A stretch of DNA of 64,000 bases, taken from assembly GCF_901709675.1 (NCBI RefSeq), contig NC_051095.1:25118456-25182455 (forward strand), written 5' to 3'. Each line of letters begins with the position of its first letter. The stretch's first letter is position 1. Under the pieces are notes generated by a model. It searched no databases. It was given only the letters and a program-made list of their open reading frames with translations, and was not told the DNA's origin. The position numbers were made by a program, and so were the translations under genes. Shown piece by piece: positions 10,740 to 23,600 of the stretch. This DNA is from Syngnathus acus. Lineage: Eukaryota > Chordata > Actinopteri > Syngnathiformes > Syngnathidae.

Positions 10740-13257
10740 GGACACCCTCAACGCCTCGGCTGCACTTAGAAATTCTGTCCATGAAAATTATGTACAGAAT
10801 TGGTAACAAAGGGCAGCCTTGGCGGAGTCCAACCCTCACTGGGAATGAGTCCGACTTACTGCCGGAAATGCGGACCAACCTCTGGCATCGGTGATAACCG
10901 CCCTTATCAGTTGGCTCGGCACCCCGTACCCCCGAAGCACCCTCCACAGAACTTCCCGAGCGACACGGTCGAACGCCTTCTCCAAGTCCACAAAACACGT
11001 GGACTGGTTGGGCGAACTCCCATGCCCCCTCGAGGATCCTGCCGAGGGTGTAGAGCTGGTCCACTGTTCCACGGCCAGGACGAAAGCCACACTGCTCCTC
11101 CTGAATCCGAGGTTCAACCTCCCGATGGACCCTCCTCTCCAGCACCCCTGAATAGACCTTACCAGGGAGGCTGAGGAGTGTGATTCCCCTGTAATTGGAA
11201 CACACCCTCTGGTCCCCCTTCTTAAAGAGGGGAACCACCATTCCAGTCTGCCAATCCAGAGGTACCGTCCCCGATGTCCACGCAATGTTTTAGAGGCGTG
11301 TCAGCCATGACAGCCCCACAACATACAGAGCCTTTAAGAACTCCGGGCGGATCTCATCCACCCCTGGAGCCTTGCCCCCGAGGAGTTTTTTTAACTACCT
11401 CAGAGACTTCGACCCCAGAGATTGGAAAGTCCGCCTCAGAGTCTCCAGGCCCTGCTTCTACAATGGAAGGCGTGTAGGTGGAATTGAGGTCTTCGAAGTA
11501 TTCTCCCCACCGACTCACGACATCCCGAGTCGAGGTCAGCAGCACGCCATCTCCACTGTTAACAGTGTTCACGGTGCACCGCTTCCCCCTCCTGAGACGC
11601 CGGATGGTGGACCAGAATTTCCTCGAAGCCGTCCGGAAGTCATTCTCCATGGATTCGCCAAAGTCCTCCCACGCCCGGGTTTTTGCCTCAGCAACCGCCG
11701 AAGCCGCGTTCCGCTTGGCTATCCGGTACCTGTCAGCTGCCTCCGGAGTCCCACAGGCCAAAACGGCCCGATAGGACTCCTTCTTCAGCTTGACGGCATC
11801 CCCTACCGCCGGTGTCCACCAGCAGGTTCGAGGATTGCCGCGACGACAGGCACCAACGATCTTACGGCCACAGCTCCGGTCGGCTGCTTCAACAATTGAG
11901 GCGCGGAACATGGTCCACTCGGACTCAATGTCCCCCGCCTCCTCCGGGATGTGGGAAAAGCTCTGCCGGAGGTGGGAGTTGAAGCTCTTCCTGACAGGGG
12001 ATTCTGCCAGACGTTCCCAGCAGACCCTCACAGTACGTTTGGGCCTGCCAGTTTCGGACCGGCATCTTCCCCCACCATCAGAGCCAACCCACCACCAGGT
12101 GGTGGTCAGTTGACAGCTCGCCCCCTTTCTTCACCCAAGTGTCCAAAACATGCGGCCGCAAATCCGATGACACGACTACAAAGTCGATCATCAAACTGCG
12201 GCGTCGGGTGTCCTGGCGCCAAGTGCACACATGGACACCCTTATGTTTGAACATGGTGTTCATCATTGACAATCCATGTCGAGCACAGAATTCCAATAAT
12301 AGAACACCGCTCGAGTTCAGATCGAGGGGGGGCGTTCCTCCCAATCACGTCCTTCCAGGTCTCACTGTCATTGCCCACGTGAGCATTGAAGTAACCCAGT
12401 AGAACAATCGAGTCCCCAGAAGGAGCACTCTCCAGCACTTCTTCTAGGGACTCCAAGAAGGGTGAGTACTCTGAGCTGCCGTTTGGTGCATAGACACAAA
12501 CAACAGTCAGGACCCGTCCCCCCACCCGAATGCGGAGGGAGGCTACCCGCTTGTTCGCCCGGGTGAACCCCAATGTGCAGGCGCCCAGCTGGGGGGCAAT
12601 AAGTATACCCACACCTGCTCGACGCCTCTCACCGTGGGCAACTCCAGAGTGGAAGAGAGTCCAGCCCCTCTCGAGAGAGGGCTTGTACCGGAACCCAAAC
12701 TGTGTGTGGAGGCAAATCCCACTATGTTTAGTCGGAACTTTTCTGCCTCGCACACCAGCTCGGGCTCCTTTCCAGCCAGAGTGGTAACATTCCATGTCCC
12801 AAGAGCCAGCTTTTGCAGCCGGGGATCGGACCGCCAAGGTCCCTGCATTTGGCCGCCGCCCAGCTCACACTGAACCCGACCCCTTTGGCCCCTCCTACAG
12901 GTGGTGAGCCCATGGAAAGGGGGACCCACGTTTCCTTTTCGGGCTGTGCCCGGCCGGGCCCCATGGGCGAAGGCCCGACCACCAGGCGCTCGCCTTCGTG
13001 CCCCACCTCCAGGCCTGGCTCCAGAGGGGGGCCCTGGAGACCCGCGTCCGGGCGAGGGAAATCTGAGTCCATATTATTTTTTTTCGTCATCAGGGGCTTT
13101 TTGAGCCGTGCTTTGTCTGGCCCCTCACCTAGGACCCTTTTGCCATGGGTGACCCTACCAGGGGCATGAAGCCCCAGACAACATGGCTCATAGGATCATT
13201 GGAACACGCAAACCCCTCCACCACGGTAAGGTGACGACTCACGGAGGGGGCCATTGG
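10740..13257 (-). pseudogene. Rex3-like RTE LINE, 3' truncated
   Basis: The minus strand holds, in order, a 5' region (13257-12930), an apurinic endonuclease ([18 protein letters not shown] near 12800; [30 protein letters not shown] near 12090) and the first half of a reverse transcriptase (SNYRGITLLSLPGKVYS, EQCGFRPGRGTVDQ, motif A CFVDLEKAFDRVAREVL, LRQGCPL). Frames are broken at several points. The endonuclease aspartate of GDFNAH reads Y. The sequence stops before the catalytic DD motif, where an L2 fragment begins. The end at 10800-10840 resembles the known Rex3 region used for PCR in fish (recalled: aaagggcagcc), supporting Rex3/RTE. Such proteins are often annotated as craniofacial development protein 2-like. 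Confidence 0.85.
13213..13249 (-). ncRNA. Structured 5' leader of the Rex3-like element (candidate)
   Basis: A 7-bp stem (cccctcc at 13213-13219 with ggagggg at 13243-13249) encloses a hairpin (cacc at 13219-13222 with ggtg at 13230-13233). The same layout with different bases is found at 45021-45060 at the 5' end of the other RTE element. RTE and R2 elements are known to carry HDV-like ribozymes at their 5' ends; whether this is one is not proven here. Confidence 0.4.
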
Positions 13258-13290
13258 ATATAATCTGTCATATTTACATACAATCCATAT

Positions 13291-13605
13291 TGTTGGGTTT
13301 GCAGCTTCGTAGTACATTTCCCTTCAGACACAACACGACACGATGGTGGCGTTTAGTATTCACGTCTTTATTGTTCCTCGTACACTCTCATTTGTTTTAC
13401 CTGCGCTTCTTGGCACGCTTCCTTATATTCACTTCTTACTTCCTGTTGCCGCAAACAAGGTAAAAACCAACGTAAAGTGTCCACAGTACATAAAAGAGAA
13501 AACGTCACGTCACTGCAGTAAACACAAAATAAGGCATAAGACACCGAACAAATAACACAATGACATATATAATAATAATATAATGAGAGCACAAATAACT
13601 CAACA
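13291..13605 (-). repeat. Copia 3' LTR
   Basis: 315 bp, ends tgttgggtttgc and aactcaaca on the plus strand, that is TGTTG...CAACA in the element's sense. It is adjacent to catat at 13286-13290. Next to it on the inner side is a polypurine tract. It matches the LTR at 27227-27545 over its whole length. Confidence 0.93.
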
Positions 13606-13621
13606 CCTCCCCTTGCTCTCA
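13606..13621 (-). promoter_or_regulatory. Copia polypurine tract
   Basis: On the minus strand the 3' LTR is preceded by gagagcaaggggagg, a purine-only run. In LTR retrotransposons this primes plus-strand DNA synthesis; its position touching the LTR fits exactly. Confidence 0.85.
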
Positions 13622-13823
13622 TCATCCCAAAACCTTTTCACTGAATGCTTCCTCAGTTTCCAAAAAAACAACTTTTGAATGTGTTAATTCTAATCCTAGA
13701 TACAGGTTTTGTTAATTTCGTTTGGTTTCGTTTATTGTTTAGCACATATTATTACAGCAATAACAGTGCAAGGAGGGAGACGAAGCCTAGGGCTTGTAGA
13801 GAGCTCCACTCCTGTTAAATATA

Positions 13824-15334
13824 CCGTAATTTTCGGACTATAAGTCGCGTTTTTTTTCATAGTTTGGGTGGGGGGGCGATTTATAATAAGGAGCGACTTA
13901 TATGTGTTTTTATCCAAAAATTTTCAAAGATTTTCAAAAAAAAAAAAAAAGTGAAACCGCGATAAACGAACCGCGATGTAGCAAGGGATTACTGTAATTT
14001 GAATTTCAAGTGACGTCAGCAGCGCGACGCGGCGTGGCGCGGCGGTTGTTTACATAAAGGACAAAGATTGATCACGGGATGACAAAGATGACGAAGGGCC
14101 CCACGTACTACCGCCATCATTAGCGGCTTTGTTTCTAAGTGACACGGCGGACGAAGAGTTTGAAGGATTTAAGTATTTGGAGTGACACAGAAGGTTTGAA
14201 AAACTATTATGGCTTTTACCCACGCCCGGTCCTACTCTACGGAGCTCTCTTTCACTTCCGTGGATTGAAGTCGGGGGGCCGGCGCTCGGCCGGGTGGCTG
14301 TCCAGGGATGGTGGATGGGGCTCGGACAATGCTTTTACGCACGCCCGGTCCTACTCTACCGAGCTGTCTTTCACCTCCGTGGATGGAAGTCGAAGGCCAG
14401 CGCTTGGCCGGGTGGCTGTCCGGGGACGGTGGATGGGGCTCGGTCATGGCTTTTACGCACGCCCGGTCCTATTCTATGGAGCGCTCTTCCACTTCCGTGG
14501 CTGGAAGTCCACGCCGCCACACGCCTGGAAGTTTGTTTTGTTAAATAAAGAGCCGTTTACCAAACCCACGTCTTTCCTTGAACTTTGTTAACGCTACAAT
14601 ATAGTTATAGAGTAGATCTGTGGAATGACGACCAGGCTGACGTCAGGGCGCACGCGCGGCGTTGTTGACGAAGGACGAGGAATTTGATCGATGGATTTAA
14701 TGATTTAGAGTGCACAGATGGTTTGATAATACTATTGCTTGTATAATAGTTATTTGATATCTAATTTATATATCGTTATATGGGCCTGTGGAATATTTTG
14801 AAGTGCAAGCGCCGTCAGCTGCGCGCACCCATTGTTGACAAAGGACGATCGATAGATTTAATGATTTGGAGTGACACAGATGGTTTGATAATATTATTTC
14901 TTATATAATAGTTATTTGATATATAATTTATATATCGTTATATGGGCCTGTGGAATATTTTGAAGTGCAAGCGCCGTCAGCGGCGCGCACGCATTGTTGA
15001 CAAAGGACGATCGATGGATTTAATGAATTGGAGTGACACAGATAGTTTTATTAACGTGTTATTTATGTAATAGTTTTTTTTAATAACTCTGAATTTTACA
15101 TCAGGGCCGTTCTCAGCTCTTCGTTTGTGTTTATGTCACGTTAGCATACCTATCGTTTAGCCTGTTGTTGCTCGTTCATGACTGTTCTTGGTGTTGAATT
15201 TTGTCGAATAAATTGCCCCCCTAAAATGCGACTTATACTCCGGAGCGACTTATATATGTTTTTTTCACATTTTTGGGCATTTTATGGCTGATGCGACTTG
15301 TACTCCGGAGCGACTTATAGTCCGAAAATTACGG
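13824..15334 (-). mobile_element. Pogo-like element B
   Basis: Same family as element A (5595-7440), reversed and without the hAT insert. It is bounded by TA at 13822-13823 and 15335-15336, with inverted repeats ccgtaattttcggactataa and complement. It lies between the Copia RNase H region and the 3' LTR, so it inserted after Copia. It carries the 118-bp minisatellite (units at 14258, 14377, 14495) and a twice-repeated block with tatatatcgttatatgggcc. No transposase is encoded. Confidence 0.88.
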
Positions 15335-15336
15335 TA

Positions 15337-17137
15337 CAACAAAGTGCTGTGTAGGCAAATGTCTCTCAAGTGTTTGAAAAAATAAATAGATAAATAAACA
15401 AAAGCATAACAAGCGAAATATTAATATGTCAGCAATCATGTTTTCTGATGGACAGTACACAATATCAATCTTTCCACAGTTAAGTGCTTCACAAATTAAG
15501 TGGAACTTAACATCAATGAGTTTTGATCTCTGTCTATTCACCGGGTTCTTACTCAAAGCAATGGCTCCTTGATTGTCCCCATAAATCTTTGTGCAACTGT
15601 ATGTCCCATTGTCAATGCCATTTAGCAATTGGGTTATGTACATGCTTTCTTGAGTGGTAGTCGCTAAAGCAATGTATTCGGCTTCACAAGTCGAAAGAGC
15701 CACTGTTTCTTTGATTTCCAGCATATTCCAGGTCCATGTTTGGCCATGCCAAAACAATAGCCTGTTGTGCTGCGTCTATCTTCCACTGACGATGCCCAAT
15801 CGGCGTCACTGAAAGCCACTAGATGTAATCCTTCATCATTTTTCTTGAAAATTAATTCGTAATCCAATGTACCTTTTAGATATCTTAAAACATGTTTGGC
15901 AGCCACTAGGTTGCTAGCTTTTGGGTTAGCCAATGTTTGTGACAATTTGCTCACAATCCAGCTGATATCTGGTCTTGTGCAAGTCATGGTGTAAATTAGG
16001 CTGTCTACAATTTCCCAGTAGTCTTTAGGATTGTCAACCTCTTTTCCATCCCTTTCTTCATCCAAGTCTAGTTTTGTTTCACACGGTGTGTACCTTGGTT
16101 TACACTCTGAGATTCCAAATCTTTCAAGCATCTTTAGAATGTATCTTTTCTGGCTCATTCTGATTTTCTCATCCTCTTGTTCAAACTGGATGCCCAGGAA
16201 ATGTGATATTTTTCCTAGATCTTTTATGTTAAACCTGGATTTCAAGGTGTCTTTGAATCGATTGAGTAAAAGAGTGTTGCTTGCTGCAATGATTAGGTCG
16301 TCCACCCAAATGATGACAATGACCAGATCATTTTCCACCTGTTTTCGATATACACAGTGATCTGATAGATTTCTCACAAAATTGTCTTGTTCTAAGTTGT
16401 CATTCAAAAGTTTGTACCAGTTTCTCCCAGACTGTTTGAGACCATAGAGGGATTTTTTCAGCTTATACACTAACTTTGTTCCTTTCTGTGTCTTTTCAAA
16501 ACTCTCTGGTTGCTCCAAGAAAACTTCTTCCTCTATTGGCGCACGCAAATATGCTGTCTTTACATCCATTTGATGGACAATGAGTTTGTTTTGAACAGTT
16601 ATTTGCATCAACGCCCGTATAGATGTGATGTTTGCTGTTGGAGCAAACGTCTCGTGATAGTCTATGCCTTCTATTTGATTATAACCTTTAGCTACATATC
16701 TAGCTTTATATACTTTTCCTCTTTCAGCATTTTCTTTTAAGGCATACACCCAATTTCCCCCTACTGTGCTTCTACCTTTGGGTAAAGAGACCAGTTCAAA
16801 TGTTTCGTTTTCATGGAGTGATTGGATTTCTTCTTTCATTGCTTGCATCCATTTGGTTGCCTCATCAGACCTCAGGGCTTCATTGTAGGTCTGGGGAATT
16901 CCACATATGGCTCCGTAACAATAATCAATGTTCGTATTGACAATATTGTTAACTCGGCTGTGTGTTACATAATCGTCTAAGTATTTTGGAGTCTTCCTTT
17001 CCCTTCTTGGATAGCGGTGATGCTCAGTGTCTACACCAGTCTGGTTCTCGTGTTGTACTTCTGCCTTATTATGCTGTGATGCATCTGTGTTCATCCATCA
17101 CTTGTTCTCAATCATGTCACCATTATCTTCACTACGA
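15337..17137 (-). pseudogene. Copia reverse transcriptase and RNase H
   Basis: Minus strand from 17137 to about 15340. An acidic linker (SEDNGDMIENK) precedes the conserved YPRRERKTPKYLDDYV and RT core: WVYALKENAERGKVYKARYVAKG, HQMDVKTAYLRA (motif A, catalytic D) and IWVDDLIIAAS (motif C, DD present). RNase H follows with FSDADWASSVEDRRSTTGYC, then after a frameshift near 15740 CEAEYIALATTTQE and KIYGDNQGAIALSKNP. The C-terminus is lost where it degrades before pogo-like element B. Stop and frameshift lesions prevent a full polyprotein. The catalytic residues I can see are intact, so decay is by frame breaks. Confidence 0.92.
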
Positions 17138-20100
17138 CCTTCAAGATGGCGCCTCGGATGGGCGCCTCGGTGACTCGCTCTCTGCTACTTTGTCTTATTT
17201 TGTGTGTTTTCTGCGTCTTCTGCTGCCCATCCCGGATCACCTTTACCAGAGAATAACTTTTTAACATCGGACAGTCTTCTCCTGGTACTTTCTCTCCAGT
17301 ATTCTCTGACCCAGACTGTTTGACCGAGATTTTGGCCGGAGCGGCGGCGCTCTACAAGCTAGCATGCCGAAGACAGCGGCATGGCAAGTGAGAGCCCTCG
17401 TGAAGCTGAGGCAGAGAGGGTTCCATTCTCCCCTACCATCAATTCATCTGGCAAATGTCCGCTCCCTGGCGAACAAGATGGACGAGCTGCTGATTCTCAT
17501 TTCAAGGAACACGGACTTCAGCAGATCCGCCGCCCTGTGCTTCGTTGAAACGTGGCTTGACGGACACACCCTCCACCACGCCGTAGAGCTACTTGGGTTT
17601 CGGCTACTACTGGCAGACTGCAGCGCGGAGCTCACCGGAAAATCAAAGGGAGGTGGTCTATGTTTCTACATTAATGAACGTTGATGTACTGATGTCACGG
17701 TGTTGAAAGAGTCTTGCCGGCCGTTTTATTCACCATGTGAGCTCTCCTCGATCGTAATGGCGGCTGTTTACGTTCTACCACACACACGGGCGATCGAAGC
17801 CACGCAGCTGCTGGCTGATCAGGTAACAGACATGGAGAAAATACTACCAAACTCACTAATCATTGTTTTGGGTGATTTTAACAGGGCGAACCTCACACAT
17901 GAGCTCCCCAAATATAGACAGCACATAACGTGTCCCACCAGAGGGACGCAGACACTGGACCACTGCTACACCTTAATAAAGGACGCATACAGCTCTGTGC
18001 CACGTGCAGCTTTAGGACTCTCGGACCACTGTCTAGTTCATCTGATCCCAACCTATAGGCAGAAATTAAAAACTTCTAAGCCTGTGGTGAGGACTGTGAG
18101 GAAGTGGACAGTGGAGTCAAAGCAGGACCTCCAAGCCTGCTTGGACTGCACCGATTGGGTTTTTTTTTTTAGCTGCAACTTCAGACCTGCATGAACTCAC
18201 TGATACTGTCCCATCATACATCAGCTTTTGTGAGGACTTGTGTGTGCAGACTAAGACCTTCTGCACGTACAACAACAACAAACCTTGGTTTACACCAAAC
18301 CTCAGGATGCTGCGCAAAGCCGAGGAGGAGGCCTACGGGAGTGGGGACCGGGACCCTTTCAGGCAGACCAGGAACACACTGAACCAAGAGATCAGGAAAG
18401 CCAAGAGGTGTTATGGGGAGAGCCTGGAGAGACACCTCTCTGCCATTCCTGATCCCTCGACAGTGTGGAAAGGTCTGCAGAGCATCACGGGCTACAAGAA
18501 ACCAACCCCCCGTCCTGTGGAGAACCCAAGGCTTGCAAACCAGCTAAACAAGTTTGAACGATCCACCCACACAACAGGACCTCCTGCATCACAATCAACA
18601 TACACACCATACACACCTCCCCCCACAACCCCCTTGTCCACACCTCCATCATCGTTATCACCTACTCTCTGTCTTACAGAAGCCGCACCCGCACTTCAGA
18701 TTCGCGAGGAGGAGGTGTGTCAGATGTTCCAGAGACAAAAGGTCAGGAAAGCAACAGGCCCAGACGGGGTGTCACCCTCCTGCCTGAAAGTCTGTTCTGA
18801 ACAACTGGCACCCACCTTTGCATGGATCTTCAACCTTTCCCTGGAGCTGTGTGAGGTGCCCTCGTGCTTCAAGAGCTCCATCATCGTACCGGTGGACAAA
18901 AAGCCCGCCATCACAGGTTTGAATGACTATAGACCTGTCGCCCTGACATTTATGGTCATGAAATCCTTCGAGAGGTTAGTGTTGAAACACCTGAAGGTCT
19001 TCACGGGCCCCCTGCTCGACCCCCTGCAGTTTGCCTACCAGGCAAACAGGTCGGTGGATGATGCGGTCAACATGGGACTGCACTACATCCTGCACCACCT
19101 GGACACCCCAGGGACGTGCGCCAGGATCCTGTTTGTGGACTTCAACTCGGCGTTCAATACCATCGCTCCTGACATCCTTCACCAAAATCTCATCCAGCTC
19201 GCGGTTCCTGACTCCACCAGTGGATCACCAGCTTCCTGACCAACAGGAGGAAGCATGTGAGGCTGGGGACCATCACATCTGACACCCGGACCACCAATAC
19301 TGGTGCCCTCCAGGGGTGCGTCCTCTCCCCACTGCTCTTCTCTCTCTACACTAACGATTGCTCCTCAGGCGACTCTTGTGTGAAGCTCCTGAAGTATGCG
19401 GACAACACCACTCTCATCAGACTGTTCCGAGACAGTGACGAGACTGCGTACAGACAGGAGGTGGAGTGGCTGGTCCACTGGTGCAGCCAAAACCACCTGG
19501 AGCTGAACCCGCTCAAGACCATGGAGATGACAGTGGAGTTCAGGAGAGACCCTTCACCACTTCCACCCCTCACTATCCACAGTAATACTATTCTCTCCAC
19601 AGACACCTTCAAGTTCCTGGGATCCACAATCTCTCGGGACCTGAAATGGACCAGCCACATAGACTCTGTCCGGAAGAAGGCCCAGCAGAGGCTGTACTTT
19701 CTGAGACAGCTCAGGAAGTTCAACGTGCCACAGGAGCTGCTGAAGACCTTCTATACTGCCATCATCCAGTCTATCCTCTGCACCTCCATCACTGTCTGGT
19801 TTGGATCGGCCACCAAACAAGACAAGCACAGACTGCAACGGACAATCAGGACTGCAGAAAAGATAATCGGGAGCAATCTCCCATCTATCCAGGACTTGTA
19901 CCTGTCCAGGACCAGGAAACGTGCAAGTAACATCTCTACAGACCCTTCTCACCCTGGTTTCAGTCTGTCCAAACTACTCCCCTCCGGACGGCGTTACAGA
20001 GCACTGTACGCCAAAACCAGCAGACAGACATAGCTTCTTCCCCCAGGCTGTCGCTCTGATGAACTCACACCACTCATAGAGTCACAGAGTCATGACTGTG

Positions 20101-20420
20101 CAATAACATCCTGCTTTTTATGCTTTACCTTTGGATTGTCCATATTATGTGTACTATGTGTCCTCTCTGCATCCATTGCAGCCTGGTCATCCTGGAAGAG
20201 GGTTTCTCATTTCTCCTAGTAGGAGTTTTGAGTTTTTCCTTGCCCTCCTGGGAGTTTATGATCAGGGGATGTTTGAGAATAATTGTCCATTTTTGCACAT
20301 GCTGTCCTGAATGTTGTTAGCTACCTAAATGTTGTACAGAAGCCGAGATGTACCAGAGTCAAATTCCTTGTTTGGCATGCTCAAACTTGGCAAATAAAAA
20401 TTGATTTGATTTGATTTGAT
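17138..20420 (+). pseudogene. L2 LINE, family B, copy 2 (near full length)
   Basis: Starts with ccttcaagatggcgcc and ends in (ttgat)n after aataaa. The endonuclease begins at about 17430 (SIHLANVRSLANKMDELL, CFVETWLDGHTL), meets a nonsense codon at 17682-17684 where other copies have W, and continues (IIVLGDFNRANL, GLSDHCLV). A poly-T expansion at 18160-18171 shifts the frame. The reverse transcriptase runs 18238-19239 (motif A LFVDFNSAFNTI), a small deletion near 19216 shifts it again, and 19257-20033 carries the catalytic region as YADN instead of YADD, then the C-terminal domain (LYFLRQLRKFN, SITVWFGSATKQDKH). It is a dead copy inserted in Copia between integrase and RT. Confidence 0.9.
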
Positions 20421-20663
20421 GTCTCCTCACCAATCCTAGTTTCAGTGGTTCTACTCCTGATGTCCATGGTTTCTGAATCATAGTCGTCATCTGTTTGTAT
20501 TTGACTGTCAACGCTGAGCTTTTGATGAATTTCACTAGCCTGTGTTTTGATACTTTTCCTGTCTGTGAGTTGTAGACCAGATATGCTGGGCGACTCCTAT
20601 TATACCTAACAAATATCCCTTTCTCACCTCTAGCATCTAGTTTCTTATGATCATGCTTGTACG
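20421..20663 (-). pseudogene. Copia polyprotein, integrase-RT linker
   Basis: Between the L2-B and hAT insertions the minus strand still reads as Copia: LDARGEKGIFVRYNRSRPAY, a typical post-integrase domain, followed by VYNSQTGKVSKHRLVKF and an acidic stretch with DDDYDSETMD. It joins the RT segment across the L2 insertion at about 17137/20421 and the integrase across the hAT insertion at 20663/24645. Confidence 0.85.
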
Positions 20664-23600
20664 CAGGGCTGTGGACTCGGACTCGGGGACTCGGACTCGT
20701 CGGACTCGGTCATTTTTGCCGGACTCGGTGCTGATTTTGACCGAGTCCACCGAGTCCGACAATAAAAAAAATACGTTCAATTTTATTTTCATTATGCTGC
20801 TGACAATGCGCGTAGGAATACTGTCCACAGCCCTGCTTGCTTGTTATGAAGACAAATTTAGTTGTTGCGTGCGCGCCCGCGCCTGCGTGCGTGCACGTAC
20901 AAGACCCACAATGCCCCGCGCGCAGCCAAGATGGAAGAACCCGGGAGCAGCGAGAGAACAATGTTTTGCCTCTAGATTTGGGGGGGAAACGGAGCGTAAG
21001 TTACGATCAATGCGGCCACGTTGAGTTGCACTTAGGCTAATGTTTACATTATGTACCAATGTCAAGGACGATTATGTCACCCAGCTTATATCATTGATGT
21101 GTTTCGATAGTTGTGGGGTCGTCACTAATTATTTGTGTTTAGATAAATGTCTGAGCTATAATGGTGTAATTAATCCAAGATGGCGGCGCCCCAGTTGGCC
21201 GCGGCCGCCCGGCGCTCAACAACCGACGAGTATTTTCACAAAATATGTCGCCTAGGACACTACAAACAACACAAAGTTTAGTTTATCCATCCAGTAGATT
21301 AGTGTATGATCGCCAGCGCCTGCTGGAGGTACGGTCATCAAGTGTTTTCGGACTCGTAGCCACAACTACCCTAGTCTGTTTACGTAGCCTCGGAGTGCTT
21401 AGGGCGCTAGCCCCAGAAGCTCACGATGCAGCGGGCTCGCCGGGCAGCACACGCCGGAGGAGGAGTAAGCGTAGGCGGTGTGACCGGCGGCGAAAGCGCG
21501 GCTGTCGAGGTGGGCTAACGGCTAAGCTTAAAGCTAACCCCTACAAACCGCCGCTTCCATCCATCTTCCTCTCCAACGTCCGCTCACTGGATAATAAAAT
21601 GGACCATCTACAACTGGAACTCTCTTCAAAGAGGGAGGTTAGAAACTGCTGCGCTCTCATCCTGACGGAGACATGGCTGAACTCATCAATACCGGACAAC
21701 GCCGTTAGCCTGGAGGGGCTCGCTACATTCCGCGCCGACAGAAACAGCGAGCTAAGCGGTAAATCCCGAGGAGGTGGGCTGTGTGTCTACATCAACAACA
21801 ACTGGTGCAAAAATGCTAGATCTGTCGCCAGCTTCTGCTCTTCGGACATCGAGCTTTTGACTGTTAACTGCAGACCCTTCTACCTGCCCAGAGAGTTTAC
21901 TGTTGTTAGCATCACGGCTGTGTATGTGCCTCCTAGCGCTAATACTAAAGAGGCCATGAGGGTTCTCTATCGGACAATCAGTGAGCTGCAATCCACGCAC
22001 ACAGAGGGGGTTTTCATCATTGCTGGGGACTTCAACCAGGCTAACGAAGACTATTCTCCCTCATTTTTACCAACACGTGGATTTTCCAACTCGGGGAGAG
22101 AACACTCTGGACTTGGTTTACACCAATATAAAGGATGCATTCAGAGCAGCCCCCCCGCCCCCACCTCGGCTCTTCAGACCACCTATCTGTTATGCTAATC
22201 CCTGCATACAGGCCCCTGCTGATCAGAGCAAAACCCACAGTGAAGCAGGTGAGGGTGTGGTCTGAGGGGGCCATCGAGGCACTCCAGGACTGCTTTGAGT
22301 GCTCTGACTGGGACATGATCAAATCAGCAGCAACATATGACAATCAGATCGACATTGATGAGTACGCCATGACTGTGTCAGCCTACATCAACAAGTGCTC
22401 CGAGGACGTCAGCACCACTAAGAACATCATCACCCGAGCCAACCAACGACCCTGGATGACTGAGGAGGTACGTCATACGCTACGAGCACGGAACTCAGCC
22501 TTCAAGTCTGGCGACAAGGAGGCACTGAGGACAGCGAGAGCCAACTTGAACCGTGCCATCAGGCTAGCGAAGCGAAGCCACAGTCGAAAAATTCAGGATT
22601 TTTTCCACGACGCCAATAACACCAGGAGTATGTGGCAAGGCATACGGGCGATCACGGACTACAACTTACCCTCCCCCCCGGTGGGTGAGGTTGATGCTGA
22701 CTTCCTAAATGGTCTAAATAACTTCTTTGGGCGTTTTGAGGCACTAAACAGCACTCCTGCAGTTAAAACTGTTCCCCACCAGGAAGAGGAGGCCCTCTGC
22801 CTTGACTCAGCCGACGTGTGGAAGACTCTGAGAAGAGTCAACCCACGTAAGGCCCCAGGCCCCGACAACATACCTGGGCGGGTGTTCAAGGAATGTGCAG
22901 GCCAGCTGGCTGGTGTCATCACAGACATTTTTAACATCTCGCTGGACCAAGCCAAAGTGCCAGTATGCTTCAAGGCTGCCTCCATCATTCCGGTGCCGAA
23001 GAAACCTCAAATCACCTCATTGAATGACTACAGACCTGTGGCACTGACTCCCATCATGATGAAGTGCTTCGAAAGGCTGCTCAAAGAACACATCGTCTCC
23101 AGACTCCCCCCAACATTCGATCCGTTCCAGTTTGCCTACCGGCAGAACCGCTCTACTGAGGATGCCATCTCCTCCGTTCTTCACCTGAGCCTGGCTCACC
23201 TGGAGGAGAGGAACACCCACGTGCGGTTGCTGTTCCTGGACTTCAGCTCAGCGTTTAACACCATCATTCCACAACATCTGGTGGAAAAACTGGAACACCT
23301 GGGCTTCAGCACCCCCCTTCGAAACTGGCTGCTAGACTTCCTCACCAACAGACCTCAGTCAGTCCGGGTCGGACAGAACACCTCAGATGTCATCACCCTC
23401 AGCACAGGCTCCCCTCAGGGCTGCGTCCTGAGCCCCCTGCTGTTCACCCTGATGACACACGACTGCGCCCCCAGGTTCACCACCAATCACATCGTGAAGT
23501 TTGCAGACGACACAACGGTGGTGGGCCTCATCAGGGACAACAACGACCTGGACTACAGAGAGGAGGTGGAGCAGTTGGTGGGCTGGTGCAGAGAAAATAG

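Noticed and set aside
10097-10894. 265-codon plus-strand ORF
   Set aside because: It is the antisense of the L2 and Rex3 coding fragments on the minus strand.
11372-13169. Several plus-strand ORFs over 100 codons
   Set aside because: Antisense shadows of the Rex3-like endonuclease and reverse transcriptase.
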